The notes under the pieces are model-generated. The model worked only from the letters and a program-made list of their open reading frames with translations, was not told the origin of the DNA and ran no database searches. The position numbers and the translations under genes were made by a program. 64,000 bases of DNA from an uncultured Spirochaetales bacterium (lineage in GTDB: Bacteria; Spirochaetota; Spirochaetia; Sphaerochaetales; Sphaerochaetaceae): positions 1 through 64,000 of the forward strand of contig CALXOO010000005.1 of the NCBI GenBank assembly GCA_944390045.1, in the 5' to 3' direction. Shown one piece after another: positions 24,765-32,605 of this stretch. How positions within the stretch are numbered: the stretch's first letter is position 1; each line of letters starts with the position of its first letter.

Positions 24765-25676
24765 ATGAAACCGACACTTTTGGTATTGGCCGCAGGTATG
24801 GGAAGCCGCTATGGCGGAGTGAAGCAGATCGACGCGGTCGGCATGCACAATGAGACACTTCTGGACTTCGGAGTCTATGATGCCGCGCACTCCGGCTACG
24901 GCAAGGTTGTCTTCATCATCCGCAAGGACATCGAAAAGGATTTCAGGGAGCGCCTTTTTGACCGCATAGCCAGGAATATGGATGCTGACTATGTATTCCA
25001 GTCCCTTGATTCCCTGCTCACCAGTGACCAGATAAAGCAGGCATGTGACAGGAAGAAGCCCTGGGGCACGATCCACGCCCTGCTTTGCGCCAAAGACGCG
25101 GTCAAGACGCCGTTCACCGTCATCAACGCTGATGACTATTATGGAAGGACTGCCTACCAGGATCTCGGGGCCTATCTCTCGACTCTTGAGAATGACAGCA
25201 CTGCCCACGCAATGGTCGGCTATGTGCTTGAGAACACGATGAGCAAGTCCGGAAGCGTTTCCAGGGGTATCTGCAGTGTGAAGGACGGAATGCTGGTCTC
25301 CATGGAGGAGAACACCAAGATCGAGTATACGGCCGATGGAGGCATTGTCTCTCATATGGACCGCGGGGATGAGACTCTCACCGGAAAGGAAGTCGTCTCC
25401 ATGAACTTCTTCGGTTTCACTCCGAAAGCTTTCGACTCGTTCACTCCTTACTGGGAAGCCTTCATCAAGGACAACATCACCAGCCCGAAGGCGGAGTGTC
25501 TGCTGCCCAATGCTGCCGGCAAGATGGTCCAGGACGGAGAGGGCACGATCAAGGTGCTCACAAGTCAGGAGAGATGGTTCGGAATGACCTATCCTGAGGA
25601 CAAGCAGATCGTTGTTGACGAGCTCAGGAAGAAGATCGCCAGCCATTACTATCCGGAGAAGCTCTGGGAGAAGTGA
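24765..25676 (+). CDS. Sugar nucleotidyltransferase-like protein
   Basis: The 303-residue protein is an NTP-transferase-fold enzyme: LVLAAGMGSRYGGVKQID (about residues 5-22) is the nucleotide-binding signature and VINADDYYG (about 119-127) the metal-binding Asp region. It probably forms a UDP- or dTDP-sugar from a sugar 1-phosphate, but the sugar cannot be assigned. AGGAGG lies 13 bases before the ATG, unusually far; an in-frame ATT two codons earlier would be at 7 bases. It is divergent from the sugar transporter. Confidence 0.85.
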   Translation: MKPTLLVLAAGMGSRYGGVKQIDAVGMHNETLLDFGVYDAAHSGYGKVVFIIRKDIEKDFRERLFDRIARNMDADYVFQSLDSLLTSDQIKQACDRKKPWGTIHALLCAKDAVKTPFTVINADDYYGRTAYQDLGAYLSTLENDSTAHAMVGYVLENTMSKSGSVSRGICSVKDGMLVSMEENTKIEYTADGGIVSHMDRGDETLTGKEVVSMNFFGFTPKAFDSFTPYWEAFIKDNITSPKAECLLPNAAGKMVQDGEGTIKVLTSQERWFGMTYPEDKQIVVDELRKKIASHYYPEKLWEK

Positions 25677-25697
25677 GCCGCAGCCAAGTGGCAGTGC

Positions 25698-25725
25698 AGG
25701 GTACACTTGAAGTGTGCCCTGTTTT
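25698..25725 (+). terminator. Terminator after the nucleotidyltransferase gene
   Basis: AGGGTACACT (25698-25707) pairs with AGTGTGCCCT (25711-25720) with one G-T pair and is followed by GTTTT. Confidence 0.75.
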
Positions 25726-25743
25726 CATATCCGGGAGGGTAAT

Positions 25744-26223
25744 ATGATTCTTCTTGAAGACGGTTTCCTGCACAGGCAGGAGATTCTGTCCCTTTTCGCC
25801 GAATACACTTCCATGCTCGTCTGTCTGGACCCTTCATTCAGTGTGTATCTCGATATCCAGAACTATGATGAGGAGATTATGGACCTTGAATCGCGCTATG
25901 CGCCCCCCTGTGGGAGGCTGTATCATCTCTCGGCTGATGGACATTCTGCCGGATGTGCCGCACTCAAGAGGCTGGATTCCGGGCGCTGTGAGCTTAAGCG
26001 CCTTTACGTGAGGCCGGCCTTCAGGGGCAGGGGCTGTGCACGGATGCTGATGGACAGAATTCTTGATGATGCCCGGGCTATCGGATACAGTCGCATTCTG
26101 CTTGATACCCTGCCGGAACTGGAAGCGGCGCTGTCGCTGTACAGAATGTATGGTTTTACCGAGACCGGACGGTACAACGACTCCCCGGTCGGGCACACGG
26201 TATTCATGGAGCTTGAGCTGTGA
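25744..26223 (+). CDS. GNAT-family N-acetyltransferase
   Basis: The 159-residue protein has the GNAT core: CELKRLYVRPAFRGRGCARMLMDRIL (about residues 81-106) includes the acetyl-CoA pyrophosphate-binding R-G-R-G-x-A turn, followed by LDTLPELEAALSLYRMYGFTET. The acceptor is unknown. GGGAGGG precedes the ATG at 25744; the longer frame from 25714 would run through the preceding terminator. It is probably expressed alone. Confidence 0.87.
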   Translation: MILLEDGFLHRQEILSLFAEYTSMLVCLDPSFSVYLDIQNYDEEIMDLESRYAPPCGRLYHLSADGHSAGCAALKRLDSGRCELKRLYVRPAFRGRGCARMLMDRILDDARAIGYSRILLDTLPELEAALSLYRMYGFTETGRYNDSPVGHTVFMELEL

Positions 26224-26231
26224 ATGAGAAA

Positions 26232-26260
26232 GGACGCATGGCACAGTCAGCCATGCGTCC
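26232..26260 (-). terminator. Strong hairpin between GNAT and radical SAM genes
   Basis: GGACGCATGGC (26232-26242) and GCCATGCGTCC (26250-26260) form a perfect 11-base-pair stem with a 7-base loop. On the minus strand it is followed by TTTCTC, so it most likely terminates the radical SAM transcript. Confidence 0.65.
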
Positions 26261-26278
26261 GGACCACAGTTCCAGAGG

Positions 26279-26334
26279 CCGGAAGGGCAGGAGAGTGATG
26301 AGCGGATAGTTCGTGCCTGCAAACTCCCTTCCGG
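26279..26334 (-). other. Two-stem structured segment in a 3' untranslated region
   Basis: CCGGAAGGG (26279-26287) pairs with CCCTTCCGG (26326-26334), and inside it GCAGG (26287-26291) can pair with CCTGC (26316-26320). It lies just downstream of the radical SAM stop codon and before the hairpin at 26232-26260. Confidence 0.45.
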
Positions 26335-26342
26335 GACCCTGC

Positions 26343-27686
26343 CTATACTCTGTTTTTCAACCTCCACAGCTCGTCTGCCGTTTCCTTCCATTTCATTGCC
26401 TTGTCCTCGCATTTCCCGGCAAGTTCATGCACATCCTCTGGGGCTACCAGATCAGTGGATTCTGCCCCGGACTCTTCCACCATGCGCACCAGTTCTGACG
26501 GGTTGTCAAGCAGCGGGCAGGGGCGCAGGTGGTTGTCGCTGAAGGGCTGCCCTTTCTGGTAGGCCCTGAAGAGCGGAGACTGGAGGATCTCAATCAGGCT
26601 CATGTCCTTGATGTTGCAGTTGGAATAGTGTATGAAGGCGCAGGGTTCGGCATCTCCGTTGGCGTTTATGTGCAGGTAGTACCTTCCGCCGGCCACACAG
26701 CCTCTGACGTACTCTCCGTCATTCCAGAAGTCCATTGCAAAGATCGGTTTCGTCTTCCTGAACTTCCTTACCTGTTCATACATCCACTTCCGCTGCTGTG
26801 CGCTGACCATGAGATCCGTCGGGGCGCCCTTGCCGACTGGCATGTATGTGAAGAGCCAGCAGAACTTGGCACCGCTTTCTGTCATCCAGTCAAAGTATTC
26901 CTCACTGCCTATGACATAACAGTTTGCGCTGGTGTAGCAGCACGAGAAGCCGAATGGAAGCCTGTGTTCCCTCAGTATGGACGTGGCCCTGAGCACTTTG
27001 TCATATGTCCCGCTGCCGCGCCGGGAGTCGGTTGCTTCCCGGAAGCCTTCGACACTGATTGCCGGTACGAAGTTCCTCACACGCAGCATCTCACGGGCGA
27101 AGTCCTCGTCTATGAGGGTGCCGTTCGTGAATGCGCTGAACACGCTCGTGCTGTGCTTCTCGCAGAGCCGCAGCACAAGATCCCTGCGTACCAGAGGCTC
27201 TCCGCCGGAGAAGAGGAAGAAGTGCATGTCCAGTTTCTCTGCCTGTGTGATGAGACTGTCGAGAGTGTCGAAGTCAAGGCTGAGCCTGTCGCCGTATTCG
27301 GCAGCCCAGCAGCCTGTGCAGTGCAGGTTGCAGGCACTGGTCGGGTCGATCAGTATTGTCCAGGGTATCGAGCAGTTGTACTTCTCCATCAGGGCAGGTC
27401 TCGATTTCGACCACTTGTAGAATGCGTTCACCACGAAGTTGGTGACCAGCGTCTTCCTGACTTCTGTGTCGATATCATCAAAGAGCGATACCAGCAGCCT
27501 GTACCAGTTCGAGTTCCTGTCGGCTATGGCCCGGTCGAACTGGGCAAGCTTGGTCCTGTACTCCTCTCCGGGCATTGCCTTGTGAGCCATTGCCATGAGT
27601 TTCGGAAGGTTCTCATCCGGGTTCTTCTCAAGATACGACAGCGCGGTGCTGACTGCCATCTCCATTGCCTTGTCTTTCATTGCCAT
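26343..27686 (-). CDS. Radical SAM protein with SPASM-like C-terminus
   Basis: The roughly 447-residue protein has the canonical cluster motif CNLHCTGCW (about residues 119-127), the GGEP motif in FLFSGGEPLVRRD, and a C-terminal cysteine region (GCVAGGRYYLHINANGDAEPC ... CNIKD ... PCPLLDNP) that could hold auxiliary clusters as in SPASM enzymes. An N-terminal helical extension of about 95 residues precedes the barrel. The substrate is unknown; no peptide precursor gene is evident next to it. Among clustered ATG codons I favour 27686, 6 bases after GAGGTG. A TetR gene lies 102 bases upstream on the same strand and may control it. Confidence 0.85.
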   Translation of the reverse strand: MAMKDKAMEMAVSTALSYLEKNPDENLPKLMAMAHKAMPGEEYRTKLAQFDRAIADRNSNWYRLLVSLFDDIDTEVRKTLVTNFVVNAFYKWSKSRPALMEKYNCSIPWTILIDPTSACNLHCTGCWAAEYGDRLSLDFDTLDSLITQAEKLDMHFFLFSGGEPLVRRDLVLRLCEKHSTSVFSAFTNGTLIDEDFAREMLRVRNFVPAISVEGFREATDSRRGSGTYDKVLRATSILREHRLPFGFSCCYTSANCYVIGSEEYFDWMTESGAKFCWLFTYMPVGKGAPTDLMVSAQQRKWMYEQVRKFRKTKPIFAMDFWNDGEYVRGCVAGGRYYLHINANGDAEPCAFIHYSNCNIKDMSLIEILQSPLFRAYQKGQPFSDNHLRPCPLLDNPSELVRMVEESGAESTDLVAPEDVHELAGKCEDKAMKWKETADELWRLKNRV

Positions 27687-27788
27687 TGTCATCACCTCTG
27701 TCAGATATATAAGGCAGTGAAGGGGCCGGGAAAATGGATAAGATTGTCCTGCTGTCTGAAAACCGGACAGACCGCCCTTTCTGTCGCA

Positions 27789-28337
27789 TCAGCTCTGGCT
27801 CATCACAGTGACCATGTTCTTCAGATTCATCTCGATCATGTCTGCAAGTCTGTTGAATCTGTCTCTGTTGTCCGGCATGCCGTTTCTCACCCACTTGAGC
27901 ATGGCCGTTGCTATTACCGCGGCATGATAGTCTATGGCCAGTTCCCTGTCATCGCCGTCCAGCCTTTTTCCGGGAACCGCATTGTCTATGAGGTGCTCTA
28001 TCGTTGGAAGTATGGCGGGCTTGAGCCTGATCGTGAGCTCTTCCACGGGAACAGAGCGTACTATGTTGAGGATCACGGCCCTGTGTGACCTGAAATAATC
28101 GTAGAAGCGCATCATGCAGTTGCTCAGATCTCCGTCTGTACCCATGAGGCTGGTGTTGATGTCCAGGGAGATGTTGTATGTGAGGTCCAGTATGTCTTTA
28201 AAATGATAATAGAAAGTCTGCCTGTTGATTCCGACCCGGCTTGTGATGTCCTCTATCGTGATCTTGTTCAGGCTCTTTTCCTCCAGGAGTCCGATGAATG
28301 CCTTCTTAATGGCTTCCCTGGTCAGATTTCCGGCCAT
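27789..28337 (-). CDS. TetR/AcrR-family regulator
   Basis: The 182-residue protein has a TetR helix-turn-helix (KKAFIGLLEEKSLNKITIEDITSRVGINRQTFYYHFKD type, residues about 10-48) and a helical C-terminal ligand domain resembling DhaS-like regulators. GGAGGAG precedes the ATG. It probably represses its own gene and the radical SAM gene downstream; the ligand is unknown. The opposite strand carries a 519-codon open frame across this pair that I regard as a shadow. Confidence 0.88.
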   Translation of the reverse strand: MAGNLTREAIKKAFIGLLEEKSLNKITIEDITSRVGINRQTFYYHFKDILDLTYNISLDINTSLMGTDGDLSNCMMRFYDYFRSHRAVILNIVRSVPVEELTIRLKPAILPTIEHLIDNAVPGKRLDGDDRELAIDYHAAVIATAMLKWVRNGMPDNRDRFNRLADMIEMNLKNMVTVMSQS

Positions 28338-28403
28338 TTTTTCTCCTCCTGGGGAAAAAGTTAATCAAATTCATGGTAAAGGGAAAGCCGGGCGGGCAGA
28401 GCC

Positions 28404-28925
28404 CTACATGACCCTCACTATGACGCTCTCATTCCTCTCTTTTGCCTGTACCGGACCGCCCTTGGGGTAGCCGATGGCCAGAGCACCGACACCCATGTAC
28501 TCATCACCGAGTCCCCATCCGGAAAGGAGTGCCTTTCCTTCCTCTGTGTCGAAGATTTCCCGTTCCCGGTTGATCCAGCAGCTTCCCAGTCCCAGTGAGT
28601 GGGCTGCGAGCATCATGTTCTCAAGAGCAAGGGACGCGTCTTCCCTGCCGGTGGCTGCGCTCCTGAGGCAGAGGGCGACTATTATGCAGGGTGCTCCGTA
28701 ATAGGGGTCTCCGTCCCTTCCCATCACGGCTGCATTGAGCCTCCTGAGTCTGTCACAGTCATCCTTCCTGGTCACACAGACAAGCCGGAGCGGCTGTCTG
28801 TTCATGGCGCTTGGAGCCCAGAGTCCGGCCTCGAGGATCTGGTCCAGCTTCTCTTTCTCAACCGGCCTTTCCTCGTAACTCCTGATGCTTCTGCGTTCCC
28901 TGATTGCCTTCAGTACTTCGTTCAT
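28404..28925 (-). CDS. Nitroreductase-family flavoprotein
   Basis: The 173-residue protein has RERRSIRSYEERPVE (about residues 9-23) with FMN-phosphate-binding arginines, WAPSAMNRQPLRLV (about 37-50) and LGLGSCWINREREIF (about 110-125), the pattern of small FMN nitroreductases. It probably reduces a quinone, enal or nitro compound with NAD(P)H; the natural substrate is unknown. AGGAGGA precedes the ATG and an extended -10 TGCTATAAT lies just upstream. Confidence 0.9.
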   Translation of the reverse strand: MNEVLKAIRERRSIRSYEERPVEKEKLDQILEAGLWAPSAMNRQPLRLVCVTRKDDCDRLRRLNAAVMGRDGDPYYGAPCIIVALCLRSAATGREDASLALENMMLAAHSLGLGSCWINREREIFDTEEGKALLSGWGLGDEYMGVGALAIGYPKGGPVQAKERNESVIVRVM

Positions 28926-28945
28926 GAGAATCCTCCTGTACCCTG

Positions 28946-28954
28946 ATTATAGCA
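28946..28954 (-). promoter_or_regulatory. Extended -10 promoter of the nitroreductase gene
   Basis: TGCTATAAT on the minus strand lies about 20 bases before the nitroreductase start and close to the stop codon of the hydrolase remnant. No good -35 is visible, as allowed for an extended -10. Confidence 0.55.
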
Positions 28955-28968
28955 CAGGAGGATAAGCT

Positions 28969-29128
28969 TCAGACGTTGTCAGTGATCCAGTTCTCAACCA
29001 GTGCGGCGATCTCGTCGCTGTTGAGATCCTGGAACATGAAATGGTCATTGCCATAGATCCCGAGCTGCGGCAGGTCCACGACAGTGCAGTCATCCAGCCC
29101 ACCCTCGACTGGCCGCTGGTAGAGCACA
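28969..29128 (-). pseudogene. Remnant of an alpha/beta hydrolase (C-terminal 50 residues)
   Basis: The minus strand reads a frame of about 50 codons ending in TGA at 28969, with DLPQLGIYGNDHFMFQDLN followed by a helix ending ENWITDNV. This is the typical C-terminus of an alpha/beta hydrolase, including the catalytic His in GNDHF. Upstream the similarity stops near 29115-29128 and an in-frame stop follows within about 30 bases; the nucleophile domain is absent. The remnant lies antisense to the first codons of the aldo/keto reductase frame. Confidence 0.65.
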
Positions 29129-30069
29129 TTTGCATGGGCTGCATGGGCCTGTCACATGCCTACGGCGAGCCGGTGGAGGAGGAAGAGGCTGTCAGGACCA
29201 TCAGATATGCCCAGAGCACCGGCTACAGCTTTTTCGACACTGCTGAGGTCTATGTTGGAACCTTTGCTGACGGCAGGCTGAGCATCAACGAGCGTCTGGT
29301 CGGACGCGCACTGGCTCCGGTCAGGCACTCGGTGCAGATCGCGACCAAGTTCGGCATCAGGATCAATCCTGACAGATCACTGACTCCCGATGGCAGACCT
29401 GAGGCCATCCGGGCCTCAGTGGAACAGTCGCTGAAGAGACTGGGCACTGACTATATTGACCTTTACTATCAGCACAGGACTGATCCGGAAGTGGATCCGG
29501 AAACCGTCGCCGGCGTGATGTCAGATCTGATGAAGGAAGGCAAGATCCTTCACTGGGGGATTTGTGAATGTACTGAGGACTATCTTGTCAGGGCTGACAG
29601 AATCTGTCATGTGACGGCAGTTCAGGACCGGTATTCGATGATGGCACGGTGGAATGAATCTGTCTTCCCGCTGCTTGAGAAGCTGGATATCGGCTTCGTG
29701 GCCTTCTCGCTCATTGCAAACGGCTTCCTCACTTCCTCTCATGATTTCAACAAGTCGGACGGCAAGGACTACAGGACAGCCATGCCACAGTATACGGAAG
29801 AAGGAACAGAGAAGGGCAGGAGACTTATGCTGCTGCTTGAGGATCTTGCTGCACAGAAGGGCTGCACGGTTGCCTCGCTTTCTCTTGCCTGGATGCTTTG
29901 CAAGAAGCCTTATATCGTGCCGATTCCCGGATCCAGGAAGCCTGAGAGGATAGCTGAGAATGCTGAAGCCGTAAACATCAGGCTCTCGGATGATGAAGTC
30001 GCATCAGTTGACAGGGCACTGGCTGATATGGATTTTCTGGTATACGGGGGAGCAAAGGTCCGCCCCTGA
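29041..30069 (+). CDS. Aldo/keto reductase with a replaced or truncated N-terminus
   Basis: From about residue 31 the product is a standard aldo/keto reductase: GCMGLSHAYG, the catalytic FDTAEVYVG (Asp, Tyr), ATKFG (Lys) and YYQHRTD (His), with the NADPH-binding end IPGSRKPERIAENAEA. The usual first beta-hairpin and strand (of the type LGxxGLxVSAIGL) are missing; instead the first 30 residues are the antisense of the hydrolase remnant. No ribosome-binding site precedes 29041 or the internal ATG codons near 29134 and 29143. The enzyme may be non-functional or translated from an improvised start. Confidence 0.75.
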   Translation: MVIAIDPELRQVHDSAVIQPTLDWPLVEHICMGCMGLSHAYGEPVEEEEAVRTIRYAQSTGYSFFDTAEVYVGTFADGRLSINERLVGRALAPVRHSVQIATKFGIRINPDRSLTPDGRPEAIRASVEQSLKRLGTDYIDLYYQHRTDPEVDPETVAGVMSDLMKEGKILHWGICECTEDYLVRADRICHVTAVQDRYSMMARWNESVFPLLEKLDIGFVAFSLIANGFLTSSHDFNKSDGKDYRTAMPQYTEEGTEKGRRLMLLLEDLAAQKGCTVASLSLAWMLCKKPYIVPIPGSRKPERIAENAEAVNIRLSDDEVASVDRALADMDFLVYGGAKVRP

Positions 30070-30080
30070 GCGGGGAATGA

Positions 30081-30116
30081 CACACGACCCCGGAGTCCTC
30101 CGGGGCCGCCTGTGTG
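30081..30116. terminator. Bidirectional terminator-like hairpin
   Basis: CCCCGGAG (30088-30095) and CTCCGGGG (30098-30105) form a perfect stem, with outer CACAC/GTGTG also pairing. It sits between the convergent aldo/keto reductase and amino-acid ABC ATPase genes. Confidence 0.7.
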
Positions 30117-30117
30117 C

Positions 30118-30861
30118 TTACAGAATGTGCTCGAGGAAACTCTTCGTCCTCTCGTTCTTCGGATTGGTGAAGATCTCCTGCGGGCTGCCTGTCTCTATGA
30201 TCTCACCGCTGTCCATGAAGATGATCTTGTCAGCGGCTGCGCGGGCAAAGCCCATCTCATGTGTGACGAGTAGCATTGTCATGCCTTCCTTCGCGAGATC
30301 CAGCATGACGTCGAGGACCTCCTTGATCATTTCCGGGTCCAGGGCGCTGGTCGGCTCATCGAAAAGCATGGCCTTCGGCTTCATCGCAAGGGCTCTGGCG
30401 ATTGCAACACGCTGCTGCTGGCCTCCGGAAAGCTGAGTAGGGCGGTTCTTCGCCTTCTCTTCCAGTCCGACACGCCTGAGCAGGGAGAGTCCAAGTTCAT
30501 CAGCCTCCTTCTTGTCCATTTTCAGCACCTTGCGGGGGGCCAGCGTGATGTTGTCCAGGACGCTCAGGTGAGGGAAGAGATTGAAGGACTGGAACACCAT
30601 GCCCACCTCTTCCCTGATTTTCCTCAGATCTGTCTTCGGGTCAGTGACCTCGATTCCGTCAATCCTGATCGATCCGCTGGTCGGCTCCTCGAGCTTGTTC
30701 ACGCTTCTGAGCAGGGTGGACTTTCCAGAGCCGCTTGGCCCGATTATTACGACCACCTCTCCATCGTTGACTGTCAGTGTCGCATGCTTCACCGCATGCA
30801 CCGTCTTGATTCCCTCTACAGAGAAGTCCTTGCAGAGGTCCGTGATTTCTATCTTAGCCAT
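30118..30861 (-). CDS. Polar amino-acid ABC transporter ATP-binding protein
   Basis: The 247-residue ATPase has Walker [14 protein letters not shown] (about residues 34-46), the Q-loop in [10 protein letters not shown], the signature [15 protein letters not shown] (about 136-150), Walker [14 protein letters not shown] and the H-loop VTHEMGFA, typical of GlnQ/HisP/ArtP. I take the ATG at 30861 (MAKIEITDL), 8 bases inside the permease gene; the open frame extends 8 codons further without support. It energises the adjacent permease. Confidence 0.95.
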   Translation of the reverse strand: MAKIEITDLCKDFSVEGIKTVHAVKHATLTVNDGEVVVIIGPSGSGKSTLLRSVNKLEEPTSGSIRIDGIEVTDPKTDLRKIREEVGMVFQSFNLFPHLSVLDNITLAPRKVLKMDKKEADELGLSLLRRVGLEEKAKNRPTQLSGGQQQRVAIARALAMKPKAMLFDEPTSALDPEMIKEVLDVMLDLAKEGMTMLLVTHEMGFARAAADKIIFMDSGEIIETGSPQEIFTNPKNERTKSFLEHIL

Positions 30862-31723
30862 TGTTCTTGTGAAGCCTCTCCTCAAGCAGACCCACCAGTC
30901 TGGACAGAACCAGGGTGAGGATCAGGTAGATGAGTGCGACGATGAGCATTGTCTCCAGTGAGAGGAAGGTCCTGGAGATATACTCGCGTCCCTTTCTCAG
31001 TATGTCTGCCAGGGCGAGCTGGCTGACCAGTGAGGAGTCCTTGAGCATTGAGATGAACTCGTTTCCGATTGCCGGAAGGACTACCTTGACTGTCTGGGGC
31101 AGTATGACATGGATGAAGGTCTGCGTCTTGCTCATTCCAAGTGCGGTTGCCGCCTCTGTCTGACCTTTGGGAATGGCCTGAATACCGGCCCTGACAATCT
31201 CGCCCATATAGGCTCCGAAACAGATTGAGAGGGCTATTATGGCCGCGACCATGCCTTCAAGATGAAGAAACCGACCCAGTGCGTAATAGATGAAGATCAA
31301 CTGGACGAGCAGGGGGATGCCCCTGATCAGCTCGACATAGACGCCGCTTATCATATTGATCCAGCGGTGGCTTGATACCGATCCGAGCCCCGTGAAGGTT
31401 CCGATCACCACGGCACCTATGATGGCGAACACCGTGACCTGGAAGGTCACCGGGGCACCCTGGATACAGATCAGGAAGATCTGTCTGTACGGCTCAGGCT
31501 TGAAGATGATCAGGCCCAGCAGCAGGACGATTGCTCCGATGAAGGTCACCCTCCAGGATGAGAGAACATGTTTCTCTCCTTTCTTCGGGATCAGGGGGCC
31601 GTCAGTCATCGTGATTGTCTGAGGCTTCTGGGCAGCCAGCACGGCGGAATCCACGCTGACGACCTTCTTCCTTATTGTCTCGGTCCTGATCTCCTCTTCC
31701 AGTTTCTCTTTTTCCATATTCAA
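30854..31723 (-). CDS. Polar amino-acid ABC transporter permease
   Basis: The 289-residue membrane protein has five or so helices after an unusual charged N-terminal extension of about 55 residues. [18 protein letters not shown] and the EAA-type loop [33 protein letters not shown] identify the HisM/GlnP family; it probably works as a homodimer because no second permease is present. The extension, rich in Glu and Lys, is not a normal family feature. It lies 4 bases after the binding-protein gene. Confidence 0.93.
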   Translation of the reverse strand: MNMEKEKLEEEIRTETIRKKVVSVDSAVLAAQKPQTITMTDGPLIPKKGEKHVLSSWRVTFIGAIVLLLGLIIFKPEPYRQIFLICIQGAPVTFQVTVFAIIGAVVIGTFTGLGSVSSHRWINMISGVYVELIRGIPLLVQLIFIYYALGRFLHLEGMVAAIIALSICFGAYMGEIVRAGIQAIPKGQTEAATALGMSKTQTFIHVILPQTVKVVLPAIGNEFISMLKDSSLVSQLALADILRKGREYISRTFLSLETMLIVALIYLILTLVLSRLVGLLEERLHKNNG

Positions 31724-31727
31724 AATC

Positions 31728-32477
31728 CTAAATCAGATTCCACTTGGCATACAACTCGTCCAGCTGTCCGTTCTGGCGCATTGTCTCAATTGAGGAGTTG
31801 ATGATGTCAAGCAGCTCCGTGTTGCCTTTCTCGACGGCGATTGCGATGTCTTCGATCGTGTCGCTGGCTGTTCCTGTGACCGTCAGAAGGTCCTTGTAGC
31901 TCTCGTTGGCAAGCACATAATCGGAAGCGATGACACTGTCGCAGACAACAGCATCACAGTTTCCGTTGATCATGTCCTCGATGGCCAGTGCTATGTCCTC
32001 ATAGGCCTTGATCGTGATCTCGGGATACTCTTCCATCGCGAAGTGTCCCGTTGTGCCCATCTGGACTCCGACTGTCTTGCCGAAAAGCGACTCGACAGTG
32101 CTCAGCCCGCTGTTTTCCTTCTTTGTGAGGATGGACTGCGTGACCTGATAGATTGTCGTGGAGAAGTCAATTGTCTGCTTTCTCTCCTCTGTGACTGTGA
32201 CACCGCTGGCAATCGCATCGTACTGTCCGTTTGCCAGTCCTGCGAAGATCGTGTCCCAGCTTGTGTTCACATAGTCCATCGGCACACCGCTGATCTCGCT
32301 CATGGCCTTGATCAGGTCTATTTCGAATCCTACTATCTCGCCATTCTCGTCAACGTACTCCAGCGGCGGCCAGTTGGCGTTGGTGGCGAAGGTGTACCCC
32401 GTGTCCTCTCCGGCTGCTGATGCGAAGAGGGCTGAAGTCAGAATGAGGCAAAACAGGAAAAGCAGAGTTTTTTTCAT
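31728..32477 (-). CDS. Amino-acid ABC transporter solute-binding protein 1
   Basis: The 249-residue family 3 binding protein has a signal peptide ending SALFASAAG and the typical ATNANWPPLEYVDENGEIVGFEIDL (about residues 30-55) and SGVTVTEERKQTIDFS segments. It heads the operon with the permease and ATPase. It is a close paralogue of the next gene upstream. AAGGTGG precedes the ATG. Two TGCA dyads lie across and above its promoter. The ligand is probably a polar or basic amino acid. Confidence 0.93.
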   Translation of the reverse strand: MKKTLLFLFCLILTSALFASAAGEDTGYTFATNANWPPLEYVDENGEIVGFEIDLIKAMSEISGVPMDYVNTSWDTIFAGLANGQYDAIASGVTVTEERKQTIDFSTTIYQVTQSILTKKENSGLSTVESLFGKTVGVQMGTTGHFAMEEYPEITIKAYEDIALAIEDMINGNCDAVVCDSVIASDYVLANESYKDLLTVTGTASDTIEDIAIAVEKGNTELLDIINSSIETMRQNGQLDELYAKWNLI

Positions 32478-32510
32478 AAGTTACACCACCTTGTTCGAAT
32501 TTTGGCCCCA

Positions 32511-32539
32511 AGTATGCAAACTTATGCAGTAAAGGTCAA
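32511..32539 (-). promoter_or_regulatory. Promoter of the amino-acid transporter operon
   Basis: On the minus strand TTGACC (32539-32534) and CATACT (32516-32511) are 17 bases apart. A TGCA dyad covers the spacer and the edge of the -10. Confidence 0.6.
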
Positions 32540-32561
32540 GTATTTCTGCATAAAAATTGCA
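32515..32561. promoter_or_regulatory. Two TGCA dyads at the binding-protein 1 promoter
   Basis: TGCA-AACTTA-TGCA (32515-32528) overlaps the promoter spacer and -10; TGCA-TAAAAAT-TGCA (32547-32561) lies upstream of the -35. The AT-rich centre resembles ArgR boxes. Confidence 0.45.
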
Positions 32562-32590
32562 TAAAAATACCGGGACGTTGATCCCGGTAT
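32562..32590 (-). terminator. Terminator after binding-protein 2 gene
   Basis: On the minus strand ATACCGGGA (32590-32582) pairs perfectly with TCCCGGTAT (32575-32567) and is followed by TTTTT. It separates the two binding-protein genes into different transcripts. Confidence 0.85.
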
Positions 32591-32605
32591 TCATCTGACA
32601 GCAGA

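Noticed and set aside
24744-25706. 320-codon minus-strand frame opposite the nucleotidyltransferase
   Set aside because: The plus-strand protein has clear nucleotidyltransferase motifs; the antisense frame has none and runs through the terminator at 25698-25725.
26529-28088. Uninterrupted 519-codon plus-strand frame
   Set aside because: It lies exactly antisense to the radical SAM and TetR genes, has no recognisable motifs, is rich in His/Val/Cys as expected from antisense of GC-rich coding sequence, and has no ribosome-binding site.
30854-31723. Start codon downstream of the charged N-terminal extension of the amino-acid permease
   Set aside because: The extension is in frame from an ATG just 4 bases after the binding-protein gene, and internal ATG codons lack ribosome-binding sites, so the long form was kept.
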